Assembly (NCBI GenBank): GCA_026387405.1
Contig: JAPLLV010000022.1
Span: 1-45,252, forward strand
Origin: Candidatus Omnitrophota bacterium
GTDB lineage: Bacteria; Omnitrophota; Gorgyraeia; Gygaellales; Profunditerraquicolaceae
DNA length: 45,252 nucleotides
Direction of reading: 5' to 3'
Part shown: piece after piece, positions 1 through 7,808 of the stretch
Numbering within the stretch: the stretch's first letter is position 1
Layout of the letters: every line of letters begins with the position of its first letter
Program-made: the position numbers and the translations under genes
Notes under the pieces: generated by a model
The model's input: only the letters and a program-made list of their open reading frames with translations
Told to the model about the DNA's origin: nothing
Databases searched by the model: none

Positions 1-174
1 AAAGAATACGGCTTTAGCGACAAACAGTTAGCCAAGTTAATAGACAAAAGAGAAGAAGAGGTCTATAATATGCGTATGGCAGAATCGATTAAGCCTGTCT
101 TTAAGCTTGTGGACACCTGCGCTGCCGAATTCGAGGCCTTTACGCCGTATTATTATTCCACCTACGACAAATAG
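1..174 (+). CDS. carB: Carbamoyl-phosphate synthase large subunit, N-terminal half, 3' end only (partial)
   Basis: The open frame entering the window ends in a motif reading [19 protein letters not shown] followed by a TAG stop. In CarB this motif lies at the end of the oligomerisation domain, between the two ATP-grasp halves of the roughly 1070-residue chain. Full-length CarB continues into the second (carbamate-kinase) half, but here translation stops two residues later and no frame downstream resumes CarB. The simplest reading is a split CarB, as known in Aquifex and Methanocaldococcus, with the other half elsewhere. The enzyme makes carbamoyl phosphate for pyrimidines and arginine. Only 57 codons are visible, so a broken gene cannot be excluded. 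Confidence 0.8.
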   Translation, partial: KEYGFSDKQLAKLIDKREEEVYNMRMAESIKPVFKLVDTCAAEFEAFTPYYYSTYDK

Positions 175-185
175 CGCTTTAGCTT

Positions 186-1709
186 ATGAAAAAGATCGCT
201 TTTGATAACGAGAAATACCTCAAGGAGCAGACCGCGGCAATCTCCGACCGGGTGAAGCGCTGCGGGAATAAGCTATACCTGGAATTCGGGGGGAAGCTTT
301 TATTCGATTACCACGCCGCCCGCGTATTGCCCGGATATGACCCGAACGTCAAGATCCGCCTGCTGCAATCCTTGAAGGATAAGATAGATATCGTGCTCTC
401 CATTTACGCCGGGGACATCGAGAAGGGGAGGGTGCGCGGTGATTTCGGGATCACCTATGACGCCGCGACATTAAAATTAATCGATGACCTGCGCAAGTGG
501 GGATTGGATATACTGGCCGTGGTGATCACGCGTTTCGCCAACCAATCTTCGGCGGTAATTTTCAAAAATAAATTGGAGCGCCGCGGCGTCAAGGTATATC
601 TGCATTACCCTATAGACGGATACCCGGCGGATGTAGATACTATTGTCAGCGAAGAAGGCTTTGGTAAAAACGATTTTATCGAGACGAAAAACCCGATAGT
701 GGTGGTGACTGCCCCTGGACCGAACAGCGGAAAGTTGTCGACCTGCCTTTCTCAGCTATACCATGAGCATAAGCGCGGGGTGAATGTGGGTTATGCCAAG
801 TTTGAGACCTTCCCCATATGGAACCTGCCGCTTAAACATTCGGTGAATGTCGCCTATGAGGCGGCAACCGCGGATATCCAGGATTTCAACCTCGTGGACC
901 CATTCCATCTGACCAAATACAACAAGACCGCTATAAATTATAATCGCGATGTGGAGAGTTTTCCCATATTGAAACTTATCCTGACCAGGATATTCAACAA
1001 AGACGCCAACCTCCCGATATATAATTCCCCCACGGATATGGGCGTTAACCGCGCCGGATTCGGCATAGTAGATGATGTCCTGGTGCAGGAGGCGGCAAAG
1101 CAGGAATTGATCCGCAGGTATTTTAGGTATAACGCCGAATATGTTTTGGGCATAGAGAAGAAAGAGACCGTGGATAGAGTGGTGCTTTTGATGGAAGAGA
1201 TGGGAGTCAAGGTAACGGACAGGCCGGTGGTAGAGGTCGCGCGTAAGGCCGCGGAGGAAGCGGAGTCAAAGGGCAGAGGTAATGAAGGCATCTGCTGCGG
1301 CGCAGCCATCCAGCTTCAGGACGGCAAGATAATCACCGGAAAGAATTCCCGGCTTATGCATGCTGCCTCAAGCCTGGTTTTAAATACCATAAAGGTGCTG
1401 GCTAATATACCCGATGAGATACTGCTGCTTTCCCCGCACATCATTAATCAGATCGCCAAGCTCAAAGAGGGGATATTGAAGGCGGAATCAGAGAGCCTGG
1501 ATCTAGAAGAGGCCTTGATCGCACTTTCCATAAGTGCAACCACCAATCATACCGCGGAATTAGCCATGAATAAATTGACGGAGCTCAGGGGTTGCGAAGT
1601 CCATATGACTCATATTCCTACTCCGGGAGACGAGGTCGGCCTGAAGAGGTTAGGCGTTAATCTTACTACCGACGGTAAATTCTCCTCGCGCAATCTGTTC
1701 GTGACTTAA
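186..1709 (+). CDS. DUF1846 (UPF0371) family protein
   Basis: This 507-residue protein matches the DUF1846 family along its length. It begins MKKIAFDNEKYLKEQ, has the GNKLYLEFGGKLLFDYHAARVLPG block near residues 27-50, and a TAPGPNSGKLSTCLSQLYHE segment near residue 180 that resembles a nucleotide-binding loop. The C-terminal third carries the HIINQIAKLKEGI and ISATTNHTAELAMNKL stretches seen in the family. Length is normal (about 490-510 residues). It is a predicted cytosolic protein. The biochemical role is not established to my knowledge. It starts 11 nt after the carB half-gene stop with only a weak ribosome-binding site, suggesting readthrough from the same transcript. Confidence 0.85.
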   Translation: MKKIAFDNEKYLKEQTAAISDRVKRCGNKLYLEFGGKLLFDYHAARVLPGYDPNVKIRLLQSLKDKIDIVLSIYAGDIEKGRVRGDFGITYDAATLKLIDDLRKWGLDILAVVITRFANQSSAVIFKNKLERRGVKVYLHYPIDGYPADVDTIVSEEGFGKNDFIETKNPIVVVTAPGPNSGKLSTCLSQLYHEHKRGVNVGYAKFETFPIWNLPLKHSVNVAYEAATADIQDFNLVDPFHLTKYNKTAINYNRDVESFPILKLILTRIFNKDANLPIYNSPTDMGVNRAGFGIVDDVLVQEAAKQELIRRYFRYNAEYVLGIEKKETVDRVVLLMEEMGVKVTDRPVVEVARKAAEEAESKGRGNEGICCGAAIQLQDGKIITGKNSRLMHAASSLVLNTIKVLANIPDEILLLSPHIINQIAKLKEGILKAESESLDLEEALIALSISATTNHTAELAMNKLTELRGCEVHMTHIPTPGDEVGLKRLGVNLTTDGKFSSRNLFVT

Positions 1710-1749
1710 AATATATAACCCGTATCATTCCCTAACATAGGATCATCTT

Positions 1750-3144
1750 ATGGCGATAAGCATCAAGTTTTTAGGCGGCACCAGGACTGTTACCGGCTCA
1801 AGCCATCTTGTGCGCACGGACAAAAGCGAGGTGCTCATTGATGGCGGCCTCTTTCAGGGTCGCCGCGAACAGTTTTACGCCATCAATACCACCTTCAGCT
1901 TTAATCCCCATAAGGTCAATGCCATGGTCCTTTCGCACGCCCACATTGACCACTGCGGGAATATCCCCAGCCTGATCAAGAAAGGCCTGCGCTGTAAGAT
2001 CTACAGCACCTTGGCCACCAAAGATATTGCCAAGTTGATGCTGGAAGATTCGGGGAAGATCCAGGAAGAAGATATCCGTTACGTAAATAAGATCAACAGG
2101 AGGATGTCTCTGCCTTTAAGGCAGCCGCTTTATACCCAAAAAGAAGCGACAAAGGCCGCGCGCATATTTCGTCCTCTTGCTTATAGGCAGCGTTTCTGCG
2201 TGGCCAAAGATATTTTTGTCACGCTCCTCGATGCCGGGCATATCCTGGGTTCTTCTATAATCGTACTGGAGATCAAAGAAGGCGAAAGAAAAATAATGCT
2301 GGGTTATGCGGTGGACCTGGGCAGAAAGAACCTCCCCTTTCTTAATGACCCGGAAATACCCAAGGGCCTGGATTATCTTATCATAGAATCTACCTATGGT
2401 GCCAGGTTGCACGCTCCCATTGAAGAGGCAAAGATCAAATTGCAGGATGTGGTCAGCCGGACCGTAGCGCGCAAAGGGAAGATCATTATCCCGGCCTTTA
2501 CCCTGGAACGCACACAGGAGGTAATTTATTTTCTGAACGAGTTGATCAGGCAAAGGCAGATCCCGGCTGTGCCTATATACGTGGATAGCCCGCTTGCCAC
2601 CGATATCAGCGATCTATTCCAGCAGCACCTGGAGTTTTTTAATAACGAGACGCGCCAGGCCATTGCCAGCGGGAACAACCCTTTCGCATTATTAAACCTG
2701 AAGTTTATCCGGCAGCAAAAGGATTCCAAGGCCCTGAATACCGACAAGCGCCCGATGATCATTTTGGCCGGTTCTGGTATGTGCGAATCCGGAAGGGTCC
2801 TGCATCATCTGAAGAATAATATCGAGGAGAAGAGGAATACGGTCCTCGTGGTGGGATATATGGCCCAGGATACCCTGGGCAGGAGGATAGTGGAGAAGGT
2901 GCCTTCGGTGCGCATCTTCGGCATCGAATACGAACTGAATGCCGAGGTGGCGGTGATCAACGCCTTTTCCGGGCACGCGGATAGGAACGGCCTGATCGAG
3001 TTTATTTCCGGCTGCCTCCCTTTAAAGCGCATCTTTCTGGTGCACGGGGATATGGAGCAGTCGCAGGCGTTGCAGCAGACGCTTATCCAGGGCAACCTTA
3101 ATGCCTATCTTCCTGATAAAGACGAAGAGGTAATATTAAGTTAA
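1750..3144 (+). CDS. Metallo-beta-lactamase/beta-CASP family RNase-like protein
   Basis: This 464-residue protein has a metallo-beta-lactamase fold with the zinc motif H63-A-H65-I-D67-H68 and a second metal-site region at DAGHILGSS (about residue 163). A beta-CASP insert follows (PAFTLERTQEV, then SGMCESGRVLHHL), and the RNA-specificity segment contains FSGHADRNGL near residue 410. The family includes single-chain RNA-processing enzymes such as TTHA0252 and archaeal CPSF homologues. It probably degrades or trims RNA in the cytosol. The usual FSGDLGRKN motif reads YAVDLGRKN here, keeping the metal-binding Asp. It starts with a lone ATG lacking a clear Shine-Dalgarno site. Confidence 0.88.
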   Translation: MAISIKFLGGTRTVTGSSHLVRTDKSEVLIDGGLFQGRREQFYAINTTFSFNPHKVNAMVLSHAHIDHCGNIPSLIKKGLRCKIYSTLATKDIAKLMLEDSGKIQEEDIRYVNKINRRMSLPLRQPLYTQKEATKAARIFRPLAYRQRFCVAKDIFVTLLDAGHILGSSIIVLEIKEGERKIMLGYAVDLGRKNLPFLNDPEIPKGLDYLIIESTYGARLHAPIEEAKIKLQDVVSRTVARKGKIIIPAFTLERTQEVIYFLNELIRQRQIPAVPIYVDSPLATDISDLFQQHLEFFNNETRQAIASGNNPFALLNLKFIRQQKDSKALNTDKRPMIILAGSGMCESGRVLHHLKNNIEEKRNTVLVVGYMAQDTLGRRIVEKVPSVRIFGIEYELNAEVAVINAFSGHADRNGLIEFISGCLPLKRIFLVHGDMEQSQALQQTLIQGNLNAYLPDKDEEVILS

Positions 3145-3169
3145 CTGGCGGTACGCATAATTTATAACC

Positions 3170-3309
3170 GTCATTGCGAGGGAGCGAAGCGCTTGCTTCG
3201 CCCGTCATTGCGAGGCGCCGTAGGCGCCGAAGCAATCTCAATGCGGGCTCGCAACAGGCTGCGCAATCTAAAAAACGTGATTGCTTCGCCCTTCGGGCTC
3301 GCGATGACG
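3170..3309. repeat. GTCATTGCGAG-type palindromic repeat, double unit
   Basis: The segment opens with GTCATTGCGAG, contains a second GTCATTGCGAG about 33 bases later, then GAAGCAATCTC, GTGATTGCTTCGCC, and closes with CTCGCGATGAC, the near reverse complement of the start. Related copies lie near 32.4, 38.1, 39.7 and 42.6 kb. It fills the gap between the beta-CASP gene and the bL27-like gene. No coding function is likely. Confidence 0.9.
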
Positions 3310-3357
3310 ATGTACTTATACATGCCGCTCCAGTTAATCATTACAGAGGAGGTTTAA

Positions 3358-3594
3358 ATGGCTGGAGGAAAAGCAACTCCCAAAAAAGACAAGATGCTCA
3401 AGGTTTCAAGCGGGCAGCCGGTTAAAACCGGAGAGATCCTCGCCCGCGGCATGAGCACCTACAAGGCCGGGATCAACGTGAAAGGGCAAGGCACTATGCA
3501 GGCATCCTGTCCGGGCGACGTTTACTTTACTAAGAAAAAGACGCCGCACGGCAAGGTCAGGACGTTTATAAATGTAAAGGTGAAAGAGAAATAG
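3358..3594 (+). CDS. rpmA: Divergent bL27-family ribosomal protein
   Basis: The 78-residue product carries the bL27 core: GQPVKTGEILARG, then YKAGINVKGQGTMQ and GDVYFTKKK, matching the family pattern of GQ-V-G-I-RG-G-NV-G-D-G-V-F. It lacks the glycine/serine-rich N-terminal tail (KKGGGSSRNGRDS) that in canonical bL27 reaches toward the peptidyl-transferase centre, and the RQRGT motif is replaced by ARGMST. A strong site (GAGGAGG) precedes the ATG. The usual rplU and obg partners are absent next to it. It could be the only bL27 of this organism or a paralogue; the family assignment is good, the exact role less so. Confidence 0.7.
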   Translation: MAGGKATPKKDKMLKVSSGQPVKTGEILARGMSTYKAGINVKGQGTMQASCPGDVYFTKKKTPHGKVRTFINVKVKEK

Positions 3595-3609
3595 CCTCCT
3601 CCTCTAAAT

Positions 3610-4734
3610 ATGTCCGAGCCTGCCGGAGAAGAGGTTTTATTGAAGTCAAGGCGTTATTCTATAATAAAATACCGCCTGGAAATAATCGAGACCCTGTATC
3701 TTCTGATCATCCTGGTTTTATTCCAGGGCTTAAGCCTTTCCAAGGCCCTGGCTGCCTGGGTATCGAGCCTTACCGCTTATTCCTTCTTTAGCAGTATCAT
3801 CTATCTTCTTGCAGCCTGCCTGGGTTACTATATCCTGAATTTTCCTTTAACCCTCTATCGCTCCTTTACCCTGGAGCATTCCTTTGGTTTAAGCAACCAG
3901 AAATTACCCGACTGGCTCAAAGACCAGCTTAAGGCAGGGATTGTTTCCTATGTCATTGCTTTAATACTGATAGAGGTTTTTTACCTGATCCTGAACTTAA
4001 GCCCAGGAGGGTGGTGGATCTGGGTATCCGTGTTCTGGATATTTTTTAGCCTGATACTGGCTAAACTGGTCCCGGTTTTAATTATCCCGCTGTTCTTTAA
4101 GTATAAAAAACTCACCGACGAAAATTTACGGCAGCGTATTATTGCTCTGGCGCAAAAAATGCGGGTCAAAATTATGGATGTCTTTGAGATAGATTTCAGC
4201 AAGAAAACGCTTAAGGCCAACGCGGCCTTTGTGGGTTCGGGCAATACCCGGCGGGTGATCTTGGCGGATACGTTGAAAGATAAATATAGCTACGACGAGA
4301 TCGAGGTGATCCTGGCGCACGAATTCGCGCACTATAAATTAAAACACCTGCTCAAGCTTATTTTAGCCAATTCCCTGGTCACAATATTAGCGTTTTATCT
4401 TATTTTTCGCTCCAGCACCCGGGTCCTGGGGGTTTTTGGGTTAGGTTCGCTCTCGGATATCGCGGCGCTGCCCATAGTGCTTTTGTACTTGGTGATCTTT
4501 AGCGTCTTGATGCAGCCGTTTGCCAACGCCTTGAGCCGTAGATTGGAGAAAAATGCCGATAGGATGGCGTTATCAATTACCGGGTTGAAAGAGGCGTTTG
4601 TCTCGATGATGGAGAAACTCGCCGCGCAAAACCTCGCGGACCGTAATCCCTCCAAATTGATCAAGATTTACTTCTTTGACCATCCGCCCATCGATGAGCG
4701 TATTGCTATGGGGCGGGTTTTTGCAGAAAAGTAA
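3610..4734 (+). CDS. M48 family metallopeptidase (Ste24/CAAX protease-like)
   Basis: This 374-residue membrane protease has several hydrophobic helices in the first 160 residues, a QKLPDWLKDQLKAG segment typical of Ste24 N-terminal domains, and the gluzincin motif H237-E-F-A-H241. The third zinc ligand is probably the Glu in LEKNADRMAL near residue 312. More membrane helices lie between these. The family cleaves membrane-associated or misfolded proteins. The ATG is 12 nt after the bL27 stop but is preceded by CCTCCTCCTC rather than a Shine-Dalgarno site, so the start is uncertain. Its 3' end overlaps the convergent lpxB by 29 bases. Confidence 0.85.
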   Translation: MSEPAGEEVLLKSRRYSIIKYRLEIIETLYLLIILVLFQGLSLSKALAAWVSSLTAYSFFSSIIYLLAACLGYYILNFPLTLYRSFTLEHSFGLSNQKLPDWLKDQLKAGIVSYVIALILIEVFYLILNLSPGGWWIWVSVFWIFFSLILAKLVPVLIIPLFFKYKKLTDENLRQRIIALAQKMRVKIMDVFEIDFSKKTLKANAAFVGSGNTRRVILADTLKDKYSYDEIEVILAHEFAHYKLKHLLKLILANSLVTILAFYLIFRSSTRVLGVFGLGSLSDIAALPIVLLYLVIFSVLMQPFANALSRRLEKNADRMALSITGLKEAFVSMMEKLAAQNLADRNPSKLIKIYFFDHPPIDERIAMGRVFAEK

Positions 4735-5851
4735 GGATGGTGTTTGCCGCGCGGGAACTTGCGCCGGGCGCGCCGAGCGAAGATTTAACCTGTCCGAGGG
4801 CGTTACGCATCTCTTCCAATCTGCCGGGGTTTTGCATGATCTCTAATGCGCCCGCCGCGATTTTTTCAGGTTTTGCCCGGAACTGGATAAACTCCGGAAT
4901 GATTTTTTCTCCCGCCACGATATTGACCATGCCGATATAAGGGACTTTTACCTGAGGACGATAAAGCAGATAATTTAATAATCCCATCTTATAAACTATG
5001 CAGAACGGTTTTTGCATGATCGCGGTTTCAAGCGTAGCCGTCCCAGAACAGACCAGGGCAAAATCCGCCGCCTCAAGAGAGTCATAGGTTTTTCCGTCCA
5101 CGATCTTCAAATCCTGATGAAAATCTTTAGTGGCGCGGTTATAAATATTTGAATCTACTCCGGGTGCCTTGGTGATCACAAACTGTATGTCCGGTATTTT
5201 TTGCGCGATGAGCTTGCCAGTTTCCAGCATGATCGGCAGGATACTTTTGATCTCGGATCTACGCGAGCCGGGGAGAAGCGATATAGTGCGTTTATTTTCC
5301 GCCAGACCGAATTCTTTTAACAATGCAATCCTATCTTTGCCGGGTTTTACGATATCTAAAAGCGGATGCCCGACAAATTCCGCCTGAATGCCGTGTCGTT
5401 GGTAAAATTCCTGCTCGAATTTAAAGAGCACGATCATTTTGGAAATATATTTTTTAATAGTCTTGAGCCTGCCTGGACGGGAGGCCCAGACCTGGGGGCT
5501 GACATAGTATATTACCGGTATCTCGTTATCCACTGCCTTGGCCAGGCGCAGGTTAAACCCGGAAAAATCCACCAGTATCAGGCAGGCGGGCTTTTCTGCG
5601 CGGATCTTGTTTAAAATGAGGTCTTGGAGTTGGAAAAACTGGGGTAGTTTTTTAAAGACGTCAAAGAGGCCCATGACCGCCAGGCCCTTGATATCATAGA
5701 ATACCTCTGCACCAGCCTGGCGGAGCAGTCCTGCGCCTACGGCCGAGATTCTTATCTCAGGGTTAATTTTGCGGATTGCTCGGCTGAGCCCCGCGGCATG
5801 CAGTTCTCCGGAAGGCTCTCCGCAGACGATCAGGATCTGTTTTTGCGCCAT
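4706..5851 (-). CDS. lpxB: Lipid-A-disaccharide synthase
   Basis: The 381-residue product is a GT19 glycosyltransferase. It has CGEPSGELHAAGL near the N terminus, LVDFSGFNLRLAK and YYVSPQVWAS in the first half, LLPGSRRSEIKSILP about residue 200, and CSGTATLETAIMQKPFCIVYKM in the UDP-sugar site. LpxB joins UDP-2,3-diacylglucosamine to lipid X at the inner face of the inner membrane, making the lipid A disaccharide. Length is normal. Its ATG lies inside the end of the upstream dehydrogenase gene (22-nt overlap), so the two are translationally coupled. Confidence 0.95.
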   Translation of the reverse strand: MAQKQILIVCGEPSGELHAAGLSRAIRKINPEIRISAVGAGLLRQAGAEVFYDIKGLAVMGLFDVFKKLPQFFQLQDLILNKIRAEKPACLILVDFSGFNLRLAKAVDNEIPVIYYVSPQVWASRPGRLKTIKKYISKMIVLFKFEQEFYQRHGIQAEFVGHPLLDIVKPGKDRIALLKEFGLAENKRTISLLPGSRRSEIKSILPIMLETGKLIAQKIPDIQFVITKAPGVDSNIYNRATKDFHQDLKIVDGKTYDSLEAADFALVCSGTATLETAIMQKPFCIVYKMGLLNYLLYRPQVKVPYIGMVNIVAGEKIIPEFIQFRAKPEKIAAGALEIMQNPGRLEEMRNALGQVKSSLGAPGASSRAANTILTFLQKPAP

Positions 5852-6762
5852 ATCTGGTCCTGGATTTCTAAGGCTACCTTAAGGGCTTCTCTTGCCACGC
5901 GGCCGGAAACCAGAGGTTCTTTATGCTCTATTACGCAGGAGATAAACGCAGCGAGCTCTTTTTGCAGGGGTTGTTCTTTTTCGATGGGCAGGTCTGTCTT
6001 GGCAATGCCTAAACCCTCTTTCTTATACACACTGGCTAAGGCAAGGCGGTAATCCAGAGAAATATATGTATCTTTTTGGAAGATCCTGATCTTGCGCATC
6101 ACCTCGTCGGAGACGCGGCTGGCAGTAAGGTTGGCTACGCAGCCGTTGGCAAAACTGATGCGCGCATTGGCGATATCTTCGTAGTTAGTCAGGACGTTTA
6201 CTCCCACGGCATCGATCTTCTTGATCTTTGACCCGACCAGACCAAGCACGATGTCGATATCATGGATCATAATGTCAAGCACCGCGCCGACATCCAGCGA
6301 TCGGCCGCTGAACGGGCTTAAGCGGTGGCATTCGATAAATTTGGGATTCTTGATAAGTTGTTGGGTGGCGGCAAAGGCAGAATTGAAGCGTTCGATGTGG
6401 CCGACCTGCAGGATAAGCTTGTTTTTCCGGCCGATCTTTATCAGGCTATCCGCTTCCTTGAGGTTCATGGTAAAGGGTTTTTCCACCAGGGCATGGATAT
6501 ACTGCCTCAGGAAATCCGCGGCAACCGGATAGTGCAGCTTGGTAGGAACGGTAATGCTTACGGCATCCAGCTTGATTTTACGTAAAATTTCCCGGTAGTC
6601 GCTGTATCCGGGTACGTCCAACTCCCGCGAAACCTGCTCCAGGCAGGCCTTATCCTGGTCGCAGACAGCCGCCAACTCGCAGCCCGGCAGCCCCTTGTAG
6701 ATCCGGGCGTGGATACTCCCCAGATGCCCCACCCCGATCACCGCAACCTTTATTTTTTCCAT
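5830..6762 (-). CDS. Gfo/Idh/MocA family dehydrogenase, possible GnnA-like UDP-GlcNAc 3-dehydrogenase
   Basis: This 310-residue oxidoreductase has a Rossmann motif VIGVGHLGSIHA at residues 7-18, the EKPF motif with its catalytic-type Lys near residue 95, and GAVLDIMIHDIDIVLGLVG in the C-terminal domain. The start chosen is the ATG of MEKIKVAVIGVG; a longer frame upstream has no support and would overlap the promoter. Coupling to lpxB suggests a lipid A role. In Leptospira and Acidithiobacillus, GnnA of this family oxidises the sugar 3-OH before GnnB transamination, giving amide-linked lipid A. No gnnB or lpxA is visible here, so this role is inference. Confidence 0.85.
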   Translation of the reverse strand: MEKIKVAVIGVGHLGSIHARIYKGLPGCELAAVCDQDKACLEQVSRELDVPGYSDYREILRKIKLDAVSITVPTKLHYPVAADFLRQYIHALVEKPFTMNLKEADSLIKIGRKNKLILQVGHIERFNSAFAATQQLIKNPKFIECHRLSPFSGRSLDVGAVLDIMIHDIDIVLGLVGSKIKKIDAVGVNVLTNYEDIANARISFANGCVANLTASRVSDEVMRKIRIFQKDTYISLDYRLALASVYKKEGLGIAKTDLPIEKEQPLQKELAAFISCVIEHKEPLVSGRVAREALKVALEIQDQIWRKNRS

Positions 6763-6768
6763 GCGCCT

Positions 6769-6797
6769 ATGATAGCAGACGCTTACTTTAGTTGCAA
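6769..6797 (-). promoter_or_regulatory. Sigma70-type promoter for the dehydrogenase-lpxB operon, leaderless arrangement
   Basis: On the minus strand TTGCAA (6792-6797) and TATCAT (6769-6774) are separated by 17 bases. The expected transcription start, seven bases past the -10 box, falls on the A of the dehydrogenase ATG at 6762. No Shine-Dalgarno site lies between, so the mRNA would be leaderless. Confidence 0.6.
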
Positions 6798-6799
6798 TA

Positions 6800-7065
6800 T
6801 AATTTTGTTCTTCGTTTGCTCGGGACATTGTTCGCGCACGAATTTTTTCGCCGAGTGCTTCGGTTTACGGTTCGCGTCAGCTCGCTGCTTTCGCTTTCTC
6901 GCGTAGGTAACTCGCTGCCGCTCGCCGTAAGCCCCTGCCTGCCGGCAGGCAGGCTCGCACTCATTTGCCGAAAAAATTCTCCCGCTTTGCGGGATCCCGC
7001 TGAATTTAAAATTTTGGTGCGGGATAATTGTGCTCACAATATCCCTAGCAAACTCCGAACTCTAA
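6800..7065. repeat. Large nested inverted-repeat element, copy 1
   Basis: The ends pair as GTTTGCT (6814-6820) with AGCAAAC (7047-7053), followed by GGGACATTGT facing ACAATATCCC. Inside, GAATTTTTTCG (6840-6850) pairs perfectly with CGAAAAAATTC (6969-6979), next to GAGTGC/GCACTC, and TTACGG faces CCGTAA. A 20-bp perfect palindrome built on CCTGCCTGCC sits at 6934-6953. No protein-like frame is convincing. A shorter relative with the same end sequences is at 41882-41970. Confidence 0.75.
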
Positions 7066-7164
7066 AAATTGCTCGAAACATGCCTCGTCACCCGCAAAAT
7101 ATGTGGTCGCAATTTGGGGTTGCTCAAAACTCAGGTTTTTGTAATTTTAGCCCCATTAAATTGC

Positions 7165-7191
7165 TTGCAATTTTGGGATTTGTGATAAAAT
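7165..7191 (+). promoter_or_regulatory. Possible promoter for the AT-rich membrane protein gene
   Basis: TTGCAA (7165-7170) and TAAAAT (7186-7191) lie 15 bases apart, about 54 bases before the ATG of the downstream gene. The short spacing makes this weak. The surrounding 7066-7230 is AT-rich and otherwise holds nothing I can name. Confidence 0.35.
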
Positions 7192-7244
7192 ATATTTTAG
7201 GTGATTTATATAGCAGAAAAATAAAATATAGATAGGAGTATGTG

Positions 7245-7679
7245 ATGAATTTAGCATTACAGGATTTTCTTACGAATTTATTCGGGCTTTCAATTATTAT
7301 TGCTATTTTTTTTGTTCCACTTTTTTTATTTTTTCGTCATACCAAGAACAAGACGCCATTAAGATTAGCTATATTATTTTGTTTGATGCATTTTATTGTA
7401 GTCCTTATGAGTAGCCTCGTTTCTTATATAACAAGATTAGATTTGGGTATTCAGAAAGGGCTATTGTTTCTTATCGGGTTCTTAGATATGCCAACCACAT
7501 TGATAATAGCGTTATTAGGTAGTAATATAGATCATTTTCTCACACCTCGTCAATCTGCCGATATCGAGGGTTTTATATTTTTTGGTGGTTGGGCTCTATT
7601 AGGGTCAATTCAATATTTCCTTATTGGTTTGTTGATAGGTTGGATATATAAAAAGAAGCATTCATCCGCGCTAAAGTAA
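7245..7679 (+). CDS. Orphan small membrane protein, AT-rich
   Basis: This 144-residue protein is not recognised. It shows about four hydrophobic segments: roughly residues 12-32, 40-62, 72-95 and 112-135, ending in a basic tail (YKKKHSSALK), so it is likely an inner-membrane protein. The ATG at 7245 has AGGAG six bases upstream; a GTG one codon earlier is possible. Codon use is clearly richer in A and T than in neighbouring genes, pointing to acquisition from elsewhere. It stands alone behind the nested inverted repeat and is closed by its own terminator. Confidence 0.7.
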   Translation: MNLALQDFLTNLFGLSIIIAIFFVPLFLFFRHTKNKTPLRLAILFCLMHFIVVLMSSLVSYITRLDLGIQKGLLFLIGFLDMPTTLIIALLGSNIDHFLTPRQSADIEGFIFFGGWALLGSIQYFLIGLLIGWIYKKKHSSALK

Positions 7680-7713
7680 AAGAGTAATTTAAGTAACATA
7701 CCATTATTCACTC

Positions 7714-7745
7714 AGGGCTGGAATTAAAACGTTTCAGCCCTTTTT
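7714..7745 (+). terminator. Rho-independent terminator after the membrane protein gene
   Basis: AGGGCTG (7714-7720) pairs with CAGCCCT (7735-7741), extendable by three more pairs including a G-U, with an AT-rich loop and a run of five T. Confidence 0.8.
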
Positions 7746-7808
7746 GTTTGTAAATTTCCCGTTAGATTTTCCCGCTTTTTACGTCTTATTGCAGTAGGAG
7801 GTGGAGAA

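Noticed and set aside
3174-3425. 83-residue open frame over the repeat before the bL27-like gene
   Set aside because: It is made of repeat sequence and overlaps the real gene in another frame.
6792-7235. 147-residue open frame inside the large inverted repeat
   Set aside because: It reads through both arms of the palindrome, has no ribosome-binding site, and its composition follows the repeat rather than a protein.
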